A stretch of DNA of 64,000 bases from positions 14,773 to 78,772 of the forward strand of contig CAZGSV010000005.1 in assembly GCA_964528605.1 (NCBI GenBank), given 5' to 3'. Below are positions 51,153 to 58,898 of the stretch, piece after piece. Within the stretch, counting starts at the first letter, position 1. Every line of letters starts with the position of its first letter. The DNA is from CAZGSV01 sp964528605 (lineage in GTDB: Bacteria > Armatimonadota > Zipacnadia > CAZGSV01). The notes below the pieces were generated by a model, which made no database searches, was not told the DNA's origin, and saw only the letters and a list, made by a program, of their open reading frames with translations. The position numbers and the translations under genes were made by a program.

Positions 51153-53125
51153 CGCTTCTGCATGACCTCCGCCTTCGCAGCCCGCGGCGCCAGGCGCATG
51201 CCTTCGCCCCTTCCCGCCTGACGCATGCCCAAAGTGCCCGCGTGTTGCAGAGCCACGGCGTGGGGCAGCAGCACCAGCCCCTCCGCAACCGCCTCCGATC
51301 CCGCTATCGGCAACTCCACCGACCCTTGCCGGGTGCTCAAGCGCACTGCCGTGCCCCGCCGCACCTCCAGGCTCTGCATCAACTTAGGGTGGACCAAAGT
51401 CATACCGGCAACCCGCTTAACGATGGGGACGAGTATCTCCCGCCCCAAAGTCGCCGAGTGCGCGGTCACCGGGTCGCTGGCCAGGAATTCGAGCGTCGCG
51501 TCAGCCAGTACTATCAACGGATACTCGGCGTCGGGGGTTTCCGTTTCGGCCAAGGGGCCGAGAGGCGGGATGGCGCCCGTCGCCCGCGAGGGTTGCAGGT
51601 GAGCCTTGTCCTGCGCTACCGCGTCAAGGTTGACGCCCTCGAACGCCGGCACGACCGCGGCCAAGTCCTCAAATGCCTGCTCGGCGGAGTCCCACTTCCA
51701 GTCCGCACCCAACGCCTCCGCCAGCCGCCCTAACGCCTGCCAGGCGGGCAGCGCCTGGCCCGGCGGCTTCACCGCCGCCCGCTGCATCTGCACCAACCCG
51801 CCCATGGTCACCATGGTGCCAAGGTACTCGCCGGGACCCGCGCAGGGCAGCACCACGTCGGCGTACTGCTCCAGTTCGGTGGACAGGAAGTCCTGCACCA
51901 CCACGAAATCCATTTGCTCCAGACAGGCGCGCATTCGTTCCGGCTCTACCGCATGGCGCAGAGGGTCGTCCTGCATCACGTAAAGGCACTTGACCTTCTC
52001 GAGCATGGCCGGGAAAGCCACGCCCTGCCTCTCCGGCAGAGCACACCCCCACCGCGCAGCCAGTCTCTCACCGTCGGGACACTCGTCGCCACGCCCCTTC
52101 AGCGCGTGAGGGATCACGCCCGCGGCGCGCGCGCCCACGCCGTTGGGATAGGTGGACGAGCAGACCACATCAAAGCGCCGCCCGGCCACCAAGCCGGACC
52201 ACGCTCCCAAGGCCAGCAGCGCGCTGACGGCCTGCTCGCCGCTCACCGAAAAGCCACAGGTGTGAGAGTAGACCAACAAAACGCGCTCCGCGCTGGCGAG
52301 CATGTCTGCCACTGCGCTCACCGTTTCTACCGTCAGCCCGGCTGCGGCGGCCGCACCCGGCGCGTCCAGGCCGTGCACCCAAGCCCGCGCCGCCTCGTCC
52401 GCCTTGCCGAAGCCGCTTACCCATTCCCGGTGCTCGCGGCTCAGCAGCCGCAGCACGGCCATCAAGGCCCACGCGCCGCCCCCGGGGCGGAACTGCAGCC
52501 ATGTGCTCGCCGACTCTGCCAGTTGCGTGCGGCGCGGCCCCATGACAACCAAGGGCAGCCCCTTGCGCGCCGCGTCTATCAGGTGCCCCGCCAGCACCGG
52601 CGTCTCGGTGCAGAGATCGCCCTCCGCCACCAGCACCAGATCGTAGCGCGAGGGGTCAATGCCGCCCTCCCGCGTGCCGCGCCAGCCCCATCCCACGCGC
52701 AGGTCGAGGCCCAGACGGGGCGAAAAGTCCACGTTGTTGGTACCCACGCATTGCCGCGCCAGCCGCGCCAAAGCGAGGTTGTCCTCATTGCTCGCGCGCG
52801 CGGACCCCAGGAAGCCGATGCTGTCCGCCCCCCCCCTATCGCTCGCCGCGCGCAACCCCTCGGCAAGCGCACTCAGCGCCTCCTGCCAGGAAACCGGCTG
52901 GAGCGCCCCATGCCGGCGCAGCATGGGCCGGTAGATTCGTTGCGGGCTGAGCAAGGGCTCGAACGCGTGCCACCCACGCAAGCACAAACGCCCAGGACTT
53001 GCCGGGCTCGTGCGCGGCATTACCGCGGTGATGCTGTCCCCCCGTACGCGCCAGTACAGACCACAGCCGAGCGCGCAGTACGCGCAGATGCTAGGTACTA
53101 CCTGGAGACCTGCAGGAGCCGTCAC
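51149..53125 (-). CDS. Molybdopterin oxidoreductase-fold protein lacking the formate dehydrogenase active site (NuoG-like)
   Basis: 658 residues. The N-terminal [4Fe-4S] ligands are Cys14, Cys17, Cys21 and Cys48, then MGD-binding-fold domains (QPVSWQEAL, VMGPRRTQLAE, YVMQDDPLRH, FVVVQDFLSTELEQYADVVLPC). The region equal to NNVDCCARVUHG of E. coli FdhF reads NNVDFSPRLGLD, so Sec140 and His141 are Gly139 and Leu140, and the conserved Lys after the last cluster Cys is Arg50. It is unlikely to oxidise formate and more likely has a structural, electron-wire role like NuoG. The start is GTG 53125 with AGGA 7 nt upstream, overlapping a leader-peptide stop; the frame is open to TTG 53290 but that extension is low-complexity. 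Confidence 0.8.
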   Translation of the reverse strand: MTAPAGLQVVPSICAYCALGCGLYWRVRGDSITAVMPRTSPASPGRLCLRGWHAFEPLLSPQRIYRPMLRRHGALQPVSWQEALSALAEGLRAASDRGGADSIGFLGSARASNEDNLALARLARQCVGTNNVDFSPRLGLDLRVGWGWRGTREGGIDPSRYDLVLVAEGDLCTETPVLAGHLIDAARKGLPLVVMGPRRTQLAESASTWLQFRPGGGAWALMAVLRLLSREHREWVSGFGKADEAARAWVHGLDAPGAAAAAGLTVETVSAVADMLASAERVLLVYSHTCGFSVSGEQAVSALLALGAWSGLVAGRRFDVVCSSTYPNGVGARAAGVIPHALKGRGDECPDGERLAARWGCALPERQGVAFPAMLEKVKCLYVMQDDPLRHAVEPERMRACLEQMDFVVVQDFLSTELEQYADVVLPCAGPGEYLGTMVTMGGLVQMQRAAVKPPGQALPAWQALGRLAEALGADWKWDSAEQAFEDLAAVVPAFEGVNLDAVAQDKAHLQPSRATGAIPPLGPLAETETPDAEYPLIVLADATLEFLASDPVTAHSATLGREILVPIVKRVAGMTLVHPKLMQSLEVRRGTAVRLSTRQGSVELPIAGSEAVAEGLVLLPHAVALQHAGTLGMRQAGRGEGMRLAPRAAKAEVMQKR

Positions 53126-53166
53126 GGATTTATCCTGCGCGGCTGAAGCCGCAGGCGAACTCCCAT
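53122..53166 (-). CDS. 14-residue leader peptide of the hydrogenase operon
   Basis: ATG 53166-53164 with an ideal GGAGG (6 nt upstream) encodes MGVRLRLQPRRINP and stops at TGA 53124-53122. The stop overlaps the GTG start of the NuoG-like gene (GTGA). The main gene has only a weak AGGA of its own, so translation of the leader would control its start by re-initiation. Arg-rich (4 of 14). Too short to identify by similarity. Confidence 0.55.
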   Translation of the reverse strand: MGVRLRLQPRRINP

Positions 53167-53335
53167 TTCCTTCCTCCGCTAGGGCAATTGCTGCAACCTC
53201 ATCTGCAGATGTTGGGCCAGTCTCTGGGGCGCGGCAGCCATGGGCACCTGCTCGAGGCACCACGGTTGTGCCGGCCCCGGCCCCGGCCAACCATGGGGAG
53301 CAGCGTCTGCCGGGACATCGTGAAAGCCGTCACTA

Positions 53336-53363
53336 TTTATGCACACTGCACCACTTGCGTCAA
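53336..53363 (-). promoter_or_regulatory. Promoter of the hydrogenase operon
   Basis: Minus strand: TTGACG (53363-53358), 16 bp, CATAAA (53341-53336). Transcription near 53328 would give a leader of about 160 nt before the leader peptide and 200 nt before the NuoG-like gene. Confidence 0.5.
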
Positions 53364-53366
53364 GTG
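53352..53366. promoter_or_regulatory. 15-bp palindromic operator over the -35 box of the hydrogenase promoter
   Basis: CACTTG-CGT-CAAGTG is a perfect 6-3-6 inverted repeat that covers the TTGACG box. Its position fits a repressor site. It does not match the Fnr or Rex consensus that I know. Confidence 0.5.
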
Positions 53367-53776
53367 ATCAGCCCCGCGGCGCCGCGCTGCAGGGGACGTC
53401 GGAGGCGCAACACCGCCTCGCGTGCGGGACGCTTGGCGACCACGGCGCACACCAGCCCACGGCCGGCCGCCCCTTGCCTCGTTCGCAGCGTGTGCTTGCT
53501 GGACAATCACGCCGCCCTGCGCTAGCATAACGCGCGGATGCGCCACGGGGTGGCGACTTGTCTGATGGTACGGGAGGGTAGGTGTGAGTTACTGGAGCGA
53601 CGGCGCGGTTGGCTGCTCGCCGCCGGCGGGCGGCGCTCGCACTCGTCCAGCCGCATACGGTACAATGACAGCGCCTATGGGCCGTTGCACACTCCCCCCC
53701 CAACTGTTCCGCTTCTTCGCACCTCCGCAACCCCCCGGGCTTCGGAGGCCAGCCTGCGGCCTGCCCAGGCCGCGCG
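53367..53776. other. Intergenic region between the divergent hydrogenase and diguanylate cyclase genes
   Basis: About 410 bp with no convincing gene. It holds a plus-strand promoter-like TGGACA (53500-53505), 17 bp, TAGCAT (53523-53528), and further on TACAAT (53661-53666), which could serve the diguanylate cyclase gene. A CTCCG/CGGAG inverted repeat lies close to 53730-53750. Short open frames after the promoter encode only Arg/Pro/Ser-rich sequence. Confidence 0.4.
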
Positions 53777-55192
53777 GTGGCCATGGCTAGAGGCATCAAG
53801 ACCCTCGTCGTTCTGGCGGCACTGCTGATGCTCCTGCTCACTCTTATCGGCGCAGCGGTCGGCATCTTCATCGGTTCGGGCGAGGGTTCCCTCGCTGCCC
53901 TGTCGGCGCTCTGGGCGTCGTTGCCCCCCAAGCAGTGGGGGCTCATTGCCGGCGGGTTACTGATAGTCGTGGCGCTGGGTGCAGTGGCCCTCTACATAGC
54001 CGCTGATCGCGGGATCGGCGCCTCCCTGCGTCATCTCCGCCGCGAAGCGTACAGATTAGTAAGCAAGGAAGGCGAGGGGGGCCCGCCCGCCGCCGAGCTG
54101 GACACCATCGAGTCCGCCTTCGCCACCGTCGCCCGCCGCCTCAGATTGTCCGAGCAGCAGGACGAGGAACTGGAGCGCCTGCGCGACCGCTTCGCCCGCC
54201 GCGACCGCTTCACCAGCGTCATCCATGAGATCGTCAAACAGATCAACTCCTCTTTGGAGATCAGCCAGTTGCGCTCCACTAGCCTGCGGGCGTTGCTCAC
54301 CGGCATCAACGCCGACTTCACCGCCTTCTTGTGGATTGACAGCCACTACCGCACGGCCACCTTGGAGAGGGTCGGCCGCGAAACTGGCGCCGACCGCACC
54401 CTGCAGCACCAACTCGCCGCGCTCCCGACCAGCCGCGCCGAACTCAGCCGCATGCTCGAGCGCTGGCAGCCCTGGAACTGGATCGCGCTCCGCCTGGAGA
54501 ACCCCGGCTGGCAGGCCCTGGCCTCGGACCTCTTCGTCGCCGAGAACTTCGCCGGCGTGGTGGTCGCGCTGCGCTCGGGCGAATGGCCCTTCTCCCCGGA
54601 AGAGGAGCAGATGTTCGGCATCATCATGGAGGACGTGCAGGTCGCCCTGGAGAACGCCCGCCTCTACGAATTGGCCATTCGCGATGAACTGACCGGCCTC
54701 TTCACCCGGCGCTACTTCGAGCAGCGGGCCGATCAGCAAGTCTCCCGCTGCCGTCGCCTGCGCGTCCCGCTCAGCATTGTGATGATAGACCTCAACAACT
54801 TCAAAGCCGTCAACGACCAACTGGGCCATCTCACCGGCGATCAAGTGCTGGGCGAAGTGGGCCGCGTCATCTCCTCTTCGGTGCGCAACTTCGACCTCCC
54901 CGTCCGTTACGGCGGAGACGAGTTTCTACTCCTGCTCCCTAATGCCAACACCGAGCAGGCGCGCTTAGTGGCTCAGAGAGTGCAGCGCAACTTCGAGCAG
55001 ATTCCCCCCCCGAGGCTGCAAGGGCCGGGGCAGATGGGGGTCGCCTATGGCATCGCCACTTTTCCCGACGATGCCACGGACACCGGCGAACTGGTCCGCT
55101 TGGCGGACCAGCGGATGTACCAAGACAAGTCCGTCGCGAAGACCAGCGACCCCTCGCCAGGCTCGACTCCCGGTGCTCCGACGGCTGCCTAG
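53777..55192 (+). CDS. Membrane-anchored GAF-GGDEF diguanylate cyclase
   Basis: 471 residues. Two N-terminal membrane helices (about 7-30 and 54-75), a HAMP-like/coiled-coil linker, a GAF domain (about 135-300), and a GGDEF domain (about 305-450) with intact RYGGDEF active site and an RNFD inhibitory I-site 5 residues before it. Predicted to make c-di-GMP under product inhibition. Start is GTG 53777 or ATG 53783; neither has a clear ribosome site. Divergent from the hydrogenase operon. Confidence 0.92.
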   Translation: MAMARGIKTLVVLAALLMLLLTLIGAAVGIFIGSGEGSLAALSALWASLPPKQWGLIAGGLLIVVALGAVALYIAADRGIGASLRHLRREAYRLVSKEGEGGPPAAELDTIESAFATVARRLRLSEQQDEELERLRDRFARRDRFTSVIHEIVKQINSSLEISQLRSTSLRALLTGINADFTAFLWIDSHYRTATLERVGRETGADRTLQHQLAALPTSRAELSRMLERWQPWNWIALRLENPGWQALASDLFVAENFAGVVVALRSGEWPFSPEEEQMFGIIMEDVQVALENARLYELAIRDELTGLFTRRYFEQRADQQVSRCRRLRVPLSIVMIDLNNFKAVNDQLGHLTGDQVLGEVGRVISSSVRNFDLPVRYGGDEFLLLLPNANTEQARLVAQRVQRNFEQIPPPRLQGPGQMGVAYGIATFPDDATDTGELVRLADQRMYQDKSVAKTSDPSPGSTPGAPTAA

Positions 55193-55307
55193 CGCGCCGT
55201 CCGCTGCGTTGCCCAACGGAGGCCCGCGCACGGCCCGCGGCCTACCCACCGCTCAACAATTACTATCGAGCAGGCAGCAGGATGCACGGGCTCTCGAGTG
55301 ATTCCGC

Positions 55308-55631
55308 TCAGCCGCTTTGCGACAGCCGCTTGCGGCGAGCCCGCTGGTAGGCCGACAGCACGGCGGCCAGCGTGTGCACTTCCTCTTCGTCCAACTCGAA
55401 GAGGATGGGCTTGTTGGGGTCCCAGTTGCGCGCGACGAACGTGCCGTTGCCCAGCCCGCTCACAAAGATGTGCCCCTGCATCGCCAAGTCGTCCCAGTAC
55501 AGGTAGACGTCGCGCTCCGGGCCGGAGAGGTGATGGGCCAAGAAGGCCAGTTTGCGCCCCAGTTCGTCGGCCGCCTCGCGCGAGAGTATCTGGCCCTTTA
55601 TGTTAAGCGTATTCTTCGCCTCGCTTGCCAT
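55308..55631 (-). CDS. Small conserved-looking protein of unknown function
   Basis: 107 residues, soluble, acidic centre and basic end (RARRKRLSQSG). Reads as a real protein: LNIKGQILSREAADELGRKLAFLAHHL, VYLYWDDLAMQGHIFVSGLGNGTFVARNW and FELDEEEVHTLAAVLSAYQRA suggest a mixed alpha/beta fold. I do not recognise the family. AGGAG lies close to the ATG. It stands alone, convergent with the diguanylate cyclase and divergent from mrp. Confidence 0.6.
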   Translation of the reverse strand: MASEAKNTLNIKGQILSREAADELGRKLAFLAHHLSGPERDVYLYWDDLAMQGHIFVSGLGNGTFVARNWDPNKPILFELDEEEVHTLAAVLSAYQRARRKRLSQSG

Positions 55632-55716
55632 CGCTCCTCAGAGGTTGAACGCCGGCGCCCGCCGCGGTGTTCGACACCCCCAAACCTGTCACCCCCATGC
55701 GCGCCAGCGCCCGCCG

Positions 55717-55745
55717 TTGACGCCGCCATTGCCGCCGGATACGCT
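55717..55745 (+). promoter_or_regulatory. Promoter of the mrp operon (near-leaderless)
   Basis: TTGACG (55717-55722), 17 bp, TACGCT (55740-55745). ATG 55755 follows after 9 nt. Confidence 0.6.
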
Positions 55746-55754
55746 GCCCAAGGC

Positions 55755-56834
55755 ATGAAGCGCCGACCGGAAGGCGACCAGCGCCGCGCCCGCCAGGTTC
55801 TTGACGCGCTCCGGCGTGTCCAGGACCCCGAACTGCGTGAAGACATCGTCTCTCTTGGCTTCATTGACACCGTATCGGTAGCAGATAGCTTCGTCTCCTT
55901 CCGGCTTACGCTAACCACCCCCGCGTGCCCGATGCGCGACCTACTGCGCCGGCAGTGCGAAGAGGCCGTCCGCTCGCTCCCGTGGGTCAAGGGGGTCAGC
56001 ATAGAAGTAGCGGCGCGCGTGCCAGGGACGCCGGCGTCCCGCAACCTGCTGCCCGGTGTCTGCAACATCGTCGCCGTCGGCAGCGGCAAGGGCGGCGTCG
56101 GCAAGACCACCGTGGCGGTCAACCTGGCCCTCAGCCTCGCCGCGCAAGGCGCCCAGGTCGGGCTCCTTGACGCCGACATCTACGGCCCTAACGTCCCCCG
56201 CATGCTCGGCTTGAGCGAACAGCCGGCCGTGGAGCAGGGGAAGATCGTCCCGCTTACGACCCAGGGCCTACGCGTAATGTCCATGGGCTTGCTCACCGAG
56301 GCAGCCACGCCCGTCATCTGGCGCGGGCCGCTAGTGATGAAGGCCGTGCAGCAGTTCCTCGGCGACGTCGCCTGGGGCGAACTCGATTACCTTTTCGTTG
56401 ACCTGCCGCCCGGCACCGGCGACGTCCAACTTACACTCGCTCAGACCGTGACCCTCACCGGTGCGGTACTGGTGACCACGCCGCAGCCGGTGGCGTTGGA
56501 CGACACGCTGCGGGGGCTGGAGATGTTTCGCCGCGTGAACGTGCCGGTCCTCGGCATGATCGAGAACATGAGTTACTTCCTCTGCCCGCACTGCGGCAAA
56601 GAGACGGACATCTTCGGCCGCGGCGCGGTCCGTCAGGCTTGCGAGCGGCTGGGCATCGAGTTCCTGGGCGAGATCCCGCTATCCGGCGCCATACGCGAGG
56701 GCAGTGATAGTGGCAGCCCCGTGGCCTTGCTCTCCGGCCCGGAGGCGGAGCGCTTCCGCGAGATAGCCTCGCGGGTGGCGGCGCAGGTCAGCATCGCCGC
56801 CTGGCGTGGCTCTCCCGAGGGCGCGCGCGGCTAA
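55755..56834 (+). CDS. mrp: Mrp/ApbC-family iron-sulfur carrier ATPase
   Basis: 359 residues. N-terminal MIP18-like domain (about 10-90, with LTLTTPACPMRDLL) fused to a P-loop ATPase with the deviant Walker A GSGKGGVGKTT (about 109-119), DADIYGPNVPRMLG and the C-terminal cluster motif CPHCG. Mrp/NBP35 proteins carry Fe-S clusters to apo-enzymes; this genome region encodes many such targets. ATG 55755 lies 9 nt after a -10 box. Stop overlaps the next start (TAATG). Confidence 0.93.
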   Translation: MKRRPEGDQRRARQVLDALRRVQDPELREDIVSLGFIDTVSVADSFVSFRLTLTTPACPMRDLLRRQCEEAVRSLPWVKGVSIEVAARVPGTPASRNLLPGVCNIVAVGSGKGGVGKTTVAVNLALSLAAQGAQVGLLDADIYGPNVPRMLGLSEQPAVEQGKIVPLTTQGLRVMSMGLLTEAATPVIWRGPLVMKAVQQFLGDVAWGELDYLFVDLPPGTGDVQLTLAQTVTLTGAVLVTTPQPVALDDTLRGLEMFRRVNVPVLGMIENMSYFLCPHCGKETDIFGRGAVRQACERLGIEFLGEIPLSGAIREGSDSGSPVALLSGPEAERFREIASRVAAQVSIAAWRGSPEGARG

Positions 56835-57229
56835 TGTCCACCGGCAGCCCACCCGGGGGAACCGGCGCCGTTCTGTTACCGTTGCTGTTCTCGACGATGG
56901 CCACGAAACACATGGGCGATTTTGCCCTGGCGTCCTTGCCTGCCGCCGCCCTGCTGGCGGGTGCCGGGGCGCTGTTCTTCCTGGGCTGGCTGGCGCCGCG
57001 CCCGGGTTACCGGCCCAAACCGGACCCCAGTGCTCCTCATGCGTTCTTCTTCCCGGAGATCAAGTTGGGCGGGCCGGCTCTGGGCGCCCTTTGCCCGGCC
57101 GCGCCGGCCTCCTATGCGCTCATCGGAGCCGCGCTTTTCCTAGCCCGCCAGCCTAGGTCATACTTGCCGTCGGTCATGGTTGCCGGCGGCGCCGCTGCGC
57201 CGCCCTGCGGCAGTGAAGAAGGAGAGTGA
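56834..57229 (+). CDS. Possible small membrane protein between mrp and a MIP18-family gene
   Basis: 131 codons starting at ATG 56834, which overlaps the mrp stop by one base. Two hydrophobic stretches (about residues 30-50 and 85-105) separated by a Pro-rich loop (RPGYRPKPDPSAPH). No family recognised and other frames are also open here. The coupling to mrp and the fit to the gap before the next gene favour a real gene. Confidence 0.45.
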   Translation: MSTGSPPGGTGAVLLPLLFSTMATKHMGDFALASLPAAALLAGAGALFFLGWLAPRPGYRPKPDPSAPHAFFFPEIKLGGPALGALCPAAPASYALIGAALFLARQPRSYLPSVMVAGGAAAPPCGSEEGE

Positions 57230-57234
57230 ACACC

Positions 57235-57537
57235 GTGCCTGTAACACAGGAGCAAGTTACGGAAGCCCTCAAGGAGTGCTACGACCCGCACATGCCGATA
57301 AGCGTCGTTGACCTAGGGCTCATTTACGACGTGAAGATAGAGGGGGATAAAGTGCTGGTGGACATGACGCTGACCGCGCCCGGCTGCCCCATGGCCGCGC
57401 TCATCGCCGACGACGTCAAGACCCGACTGGAACAGGTGGAGGGCGTCAAGGAGGCGGAGATCAACATCGTCTTCGACCCTCCCTGGACCCCCGATCGCAT
57501 CACCCCGGAAGGCAAGAAGCAACTCGGCCTGGAGTAG
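57235..57537 (+). CDS. MIP18-family (DUF59) iron-sulfur assembly protein, SufT-like
   Basis: 100 residues, a stand-alone MIP18/DUF59 domain: VVDLGLIYDVKI, MTLTAPGCPMAALI with the conserved Cys, and INIVFDPPWTPDRI. Related to the N-terminal domain of the nearby Mrp protein. GTG 57235 has AAGGAG 10 nt upstream; a GTG at 57226 is too close to it. Likely works with Mrp in cluster delivery. Confidence 0.88.
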   Translation: MPVTQEQVTEALKECYDPHMPISVVDLGLIYDVKIEGDKVLVDMTLTAPGCPMAALIADDVKTRLEQVEGVKEAEINIVFDPPWTPDRITPEGKKQLGLE

Positions 57538-57592
57538 CGGCTAGCCCGGCGCACTCGCGCGCGGGCCCGCCAGTACGCACCTCTAAGTACGT

Positions 57593-57620
57593 CCCCGAAA
57601 GCGCGTTGTCGCGCGAGGGG
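57593..57620. terminator. Hairpin between convergent genes
   Basis: GCGCG (57601-57605) and CGCGC (57610-57614) around a TTGT loop, extended by CCCC (57593-57596) and GGGG (57617-57620) across a small asymmetric bulge. No T-run. Confidence 0.35.
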
Positions 57621-57633
57621 AGATGCGGGAGGC

Positions 57634-58764
57634 CTAGATATCGCGGCCGGTGAGCTCGTGGAAGCGGGCGCCGAACGCCTCGTAGAAGTCCTCGTTGAGT
57701 ATCTCTTCCATGCCAACCTTCTGCGGCGCGTAGGGTTTGCCCTCCACGAACTGCAGGTGGCTCTCGAGCGCCGTCTGATCCACGTTGCGGTCCACCCGGA
57801 TGAAATGCCTCAAGGAACAGTCGGGCATCACCTTCTGCATTCCCTCGGGCACCGCAGTCAGCGCGGTGAAGAGCAGCAGGTCGTCCTCGGTGATGCCTAG
57901 GTCGGTCATCCCCTGACGCACCAGGTTGGCCAACTCCTGATCCTGATCGGAGTAGACGGGCACGAACTTCTCCAAGGTGTCTACGGCATCCGCGAGGAAG
58001 ATACCCAGCGCCACATCCCGGCCATAGAGAAAGCCGCCGGCCAACAGGGCGGCATCGTCGCTCGCGCCCGGCCCCACCCGGTGCCGAATGTACATGTACT
58101 GAATGTGCTCCTCGAAGTCCTCCCGGCCTCGGTCTGCCACGATGAGCCCCCGCTGGCGATACTCCGCTAGGCGGTCCTCACTGGCCGTGCGCGCCAACCG
58201 TTCTCCGTCCAGTCCCATGGCGTCCATCACGTCCCGGTCCACCAGATAACACTCGCCCATCCCCATCACCACGCCGTGGCGTTCCTCGGTCTTCGCGCGC
58301 ACACTGGGCGAGTCGCGCAGACCACCCAGGTACATTCCGCGCAGCACCTGCCTGGACTCCACTCGAAACGAACGCAGCAGGCCCATGCCTAGCAGCGGCT
58401 CCTCCTCGGGCGTGACCAGCGCGCTCGGGTTCTCGCCTTTGAGCGCCCGCTCCGCCCACTCGAAAACCTCGTCAATCAGGTTCTGTCGTTCGCGCGCCAC
58501 CCTGTCACGCCCGAGGCCAAGCACCGCAACCACGTCGTGGGTGGTCGTGTTGACAAAGCGTTCGCCCCGGAAAGCCCCGTGCCCCTCGTGCGCGTGCCCC
58601 TCAATGGACTGCACGAAAACCATGGTCTCCACTCGCCAGTTGGTGCGCAGAACCTGGTTCGAGAGCCTCTTGAAGTCCTCGCTCACCAGATAGCCAGGCG
58701 GGACGCCGCGGCGATCGTGATTGTGGCGGTGATGAGGATGCGAACGTTGACGCCGGCCTCTCAA
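57634..58764 (-). CDS. Protein of unknown function with a His-rich N-terminus
   Basis: 376 residues, soluble and acidic. The N-terminus has a His/Arg-rich stretch (SHPHHRHNHDRRG, residues 8-20) and HAHEGHGAF at about 57-65, both suited to metal binding. The centre (VMGMGECYLVDRDVMDAMG) and end (EEILNEDFYEAFGARFHELTG) are well formed but not of a family I know. TTG 58764 has AAGGA 10 nt upstream; a GTG at 58686 lacks one. No partner genes nearby. Confidence 0.65.
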   Translation of the reverse strand: MRGRRQRSHPHHRHNHDRRGVPPGYLVSEDFKRLSNQVLRTNWRVETMVFVQSIEGHAHEGHGAFRGERFVNTTTHDVVAVLGLGRDRVARERQNLIDEVFEWAERALKGENPSALVTPEEEPLLGMGLLRSFRVESRQVLRGMYLGGLRDSPSVRAKTEERHGVVMGMGECYLVDRDVMDAMGLDGERLARTASEDRLAEYRQRGLIVADRGREDFEEHIQYMYIRHRVGPGASDDAALLAGGFLYGRDVALGIFLADAVDTLEKFVPVYSDQDQELANLVRQGMTDLGITEDDLLLFTALTAVPEGMQKVMPDCSLRHFIRVDRNVDQTALESHLQFVEGKPYAPQKVGMEEILNEDFYEAFGARFHELTGRDI

Positions 58765-58898
58765 GGGACACCATTCCTTTCCGCGGCGGGTTGCCGCTTG
58801 CTCATGCGCGGCTAGGGGAGCATTATTCCGCCGCCGAGCCCAGCCTGCAACAACGCCCTCGGTTTGCCCTGGGTCGCCAATGCACCTAACCTATCGGC

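Noticed and set aside
51149..53290. Formate dehydrogenase and hence a formate hydrogenlyase operon
   Set aside because: The Sec/Cys and His positions are Gly and Leu, and no in-frame TGA or SECIS-like context exists there.
53126..53290. Longer N-terminus of the NuoG-like protein starting at TTG 53290
   Set aside because: The extension is Gly/Ala/Ser-rich, lacks a ribosome site and precedes the conserved cluster motif by 70 residues; GTG 53125 has a ribosome site and a coupled leader ORF.
53126..53328. Moco, NiCo or cobalamin riboswitch in the long leader of the hydrogenase operon
   Set aside because: I could not find conserved core motifs of these classes; the leader ORF is the only clear signal.
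53700..53776. c-di-GMP riboswitch before the diguanylate cyclase gene
   Set aside because: A CTCCG/CGGAG repeat is present but none of the conserved GEMM core sequences can be found.
53538..53828. Small plus-strand gene after the TGGACA/TAGCAT promoter
   Set aside because: The product is Arg/Ser/Pro-rich with no recognisable pattern and runs into the diguanylate cyclase gene in another frame.
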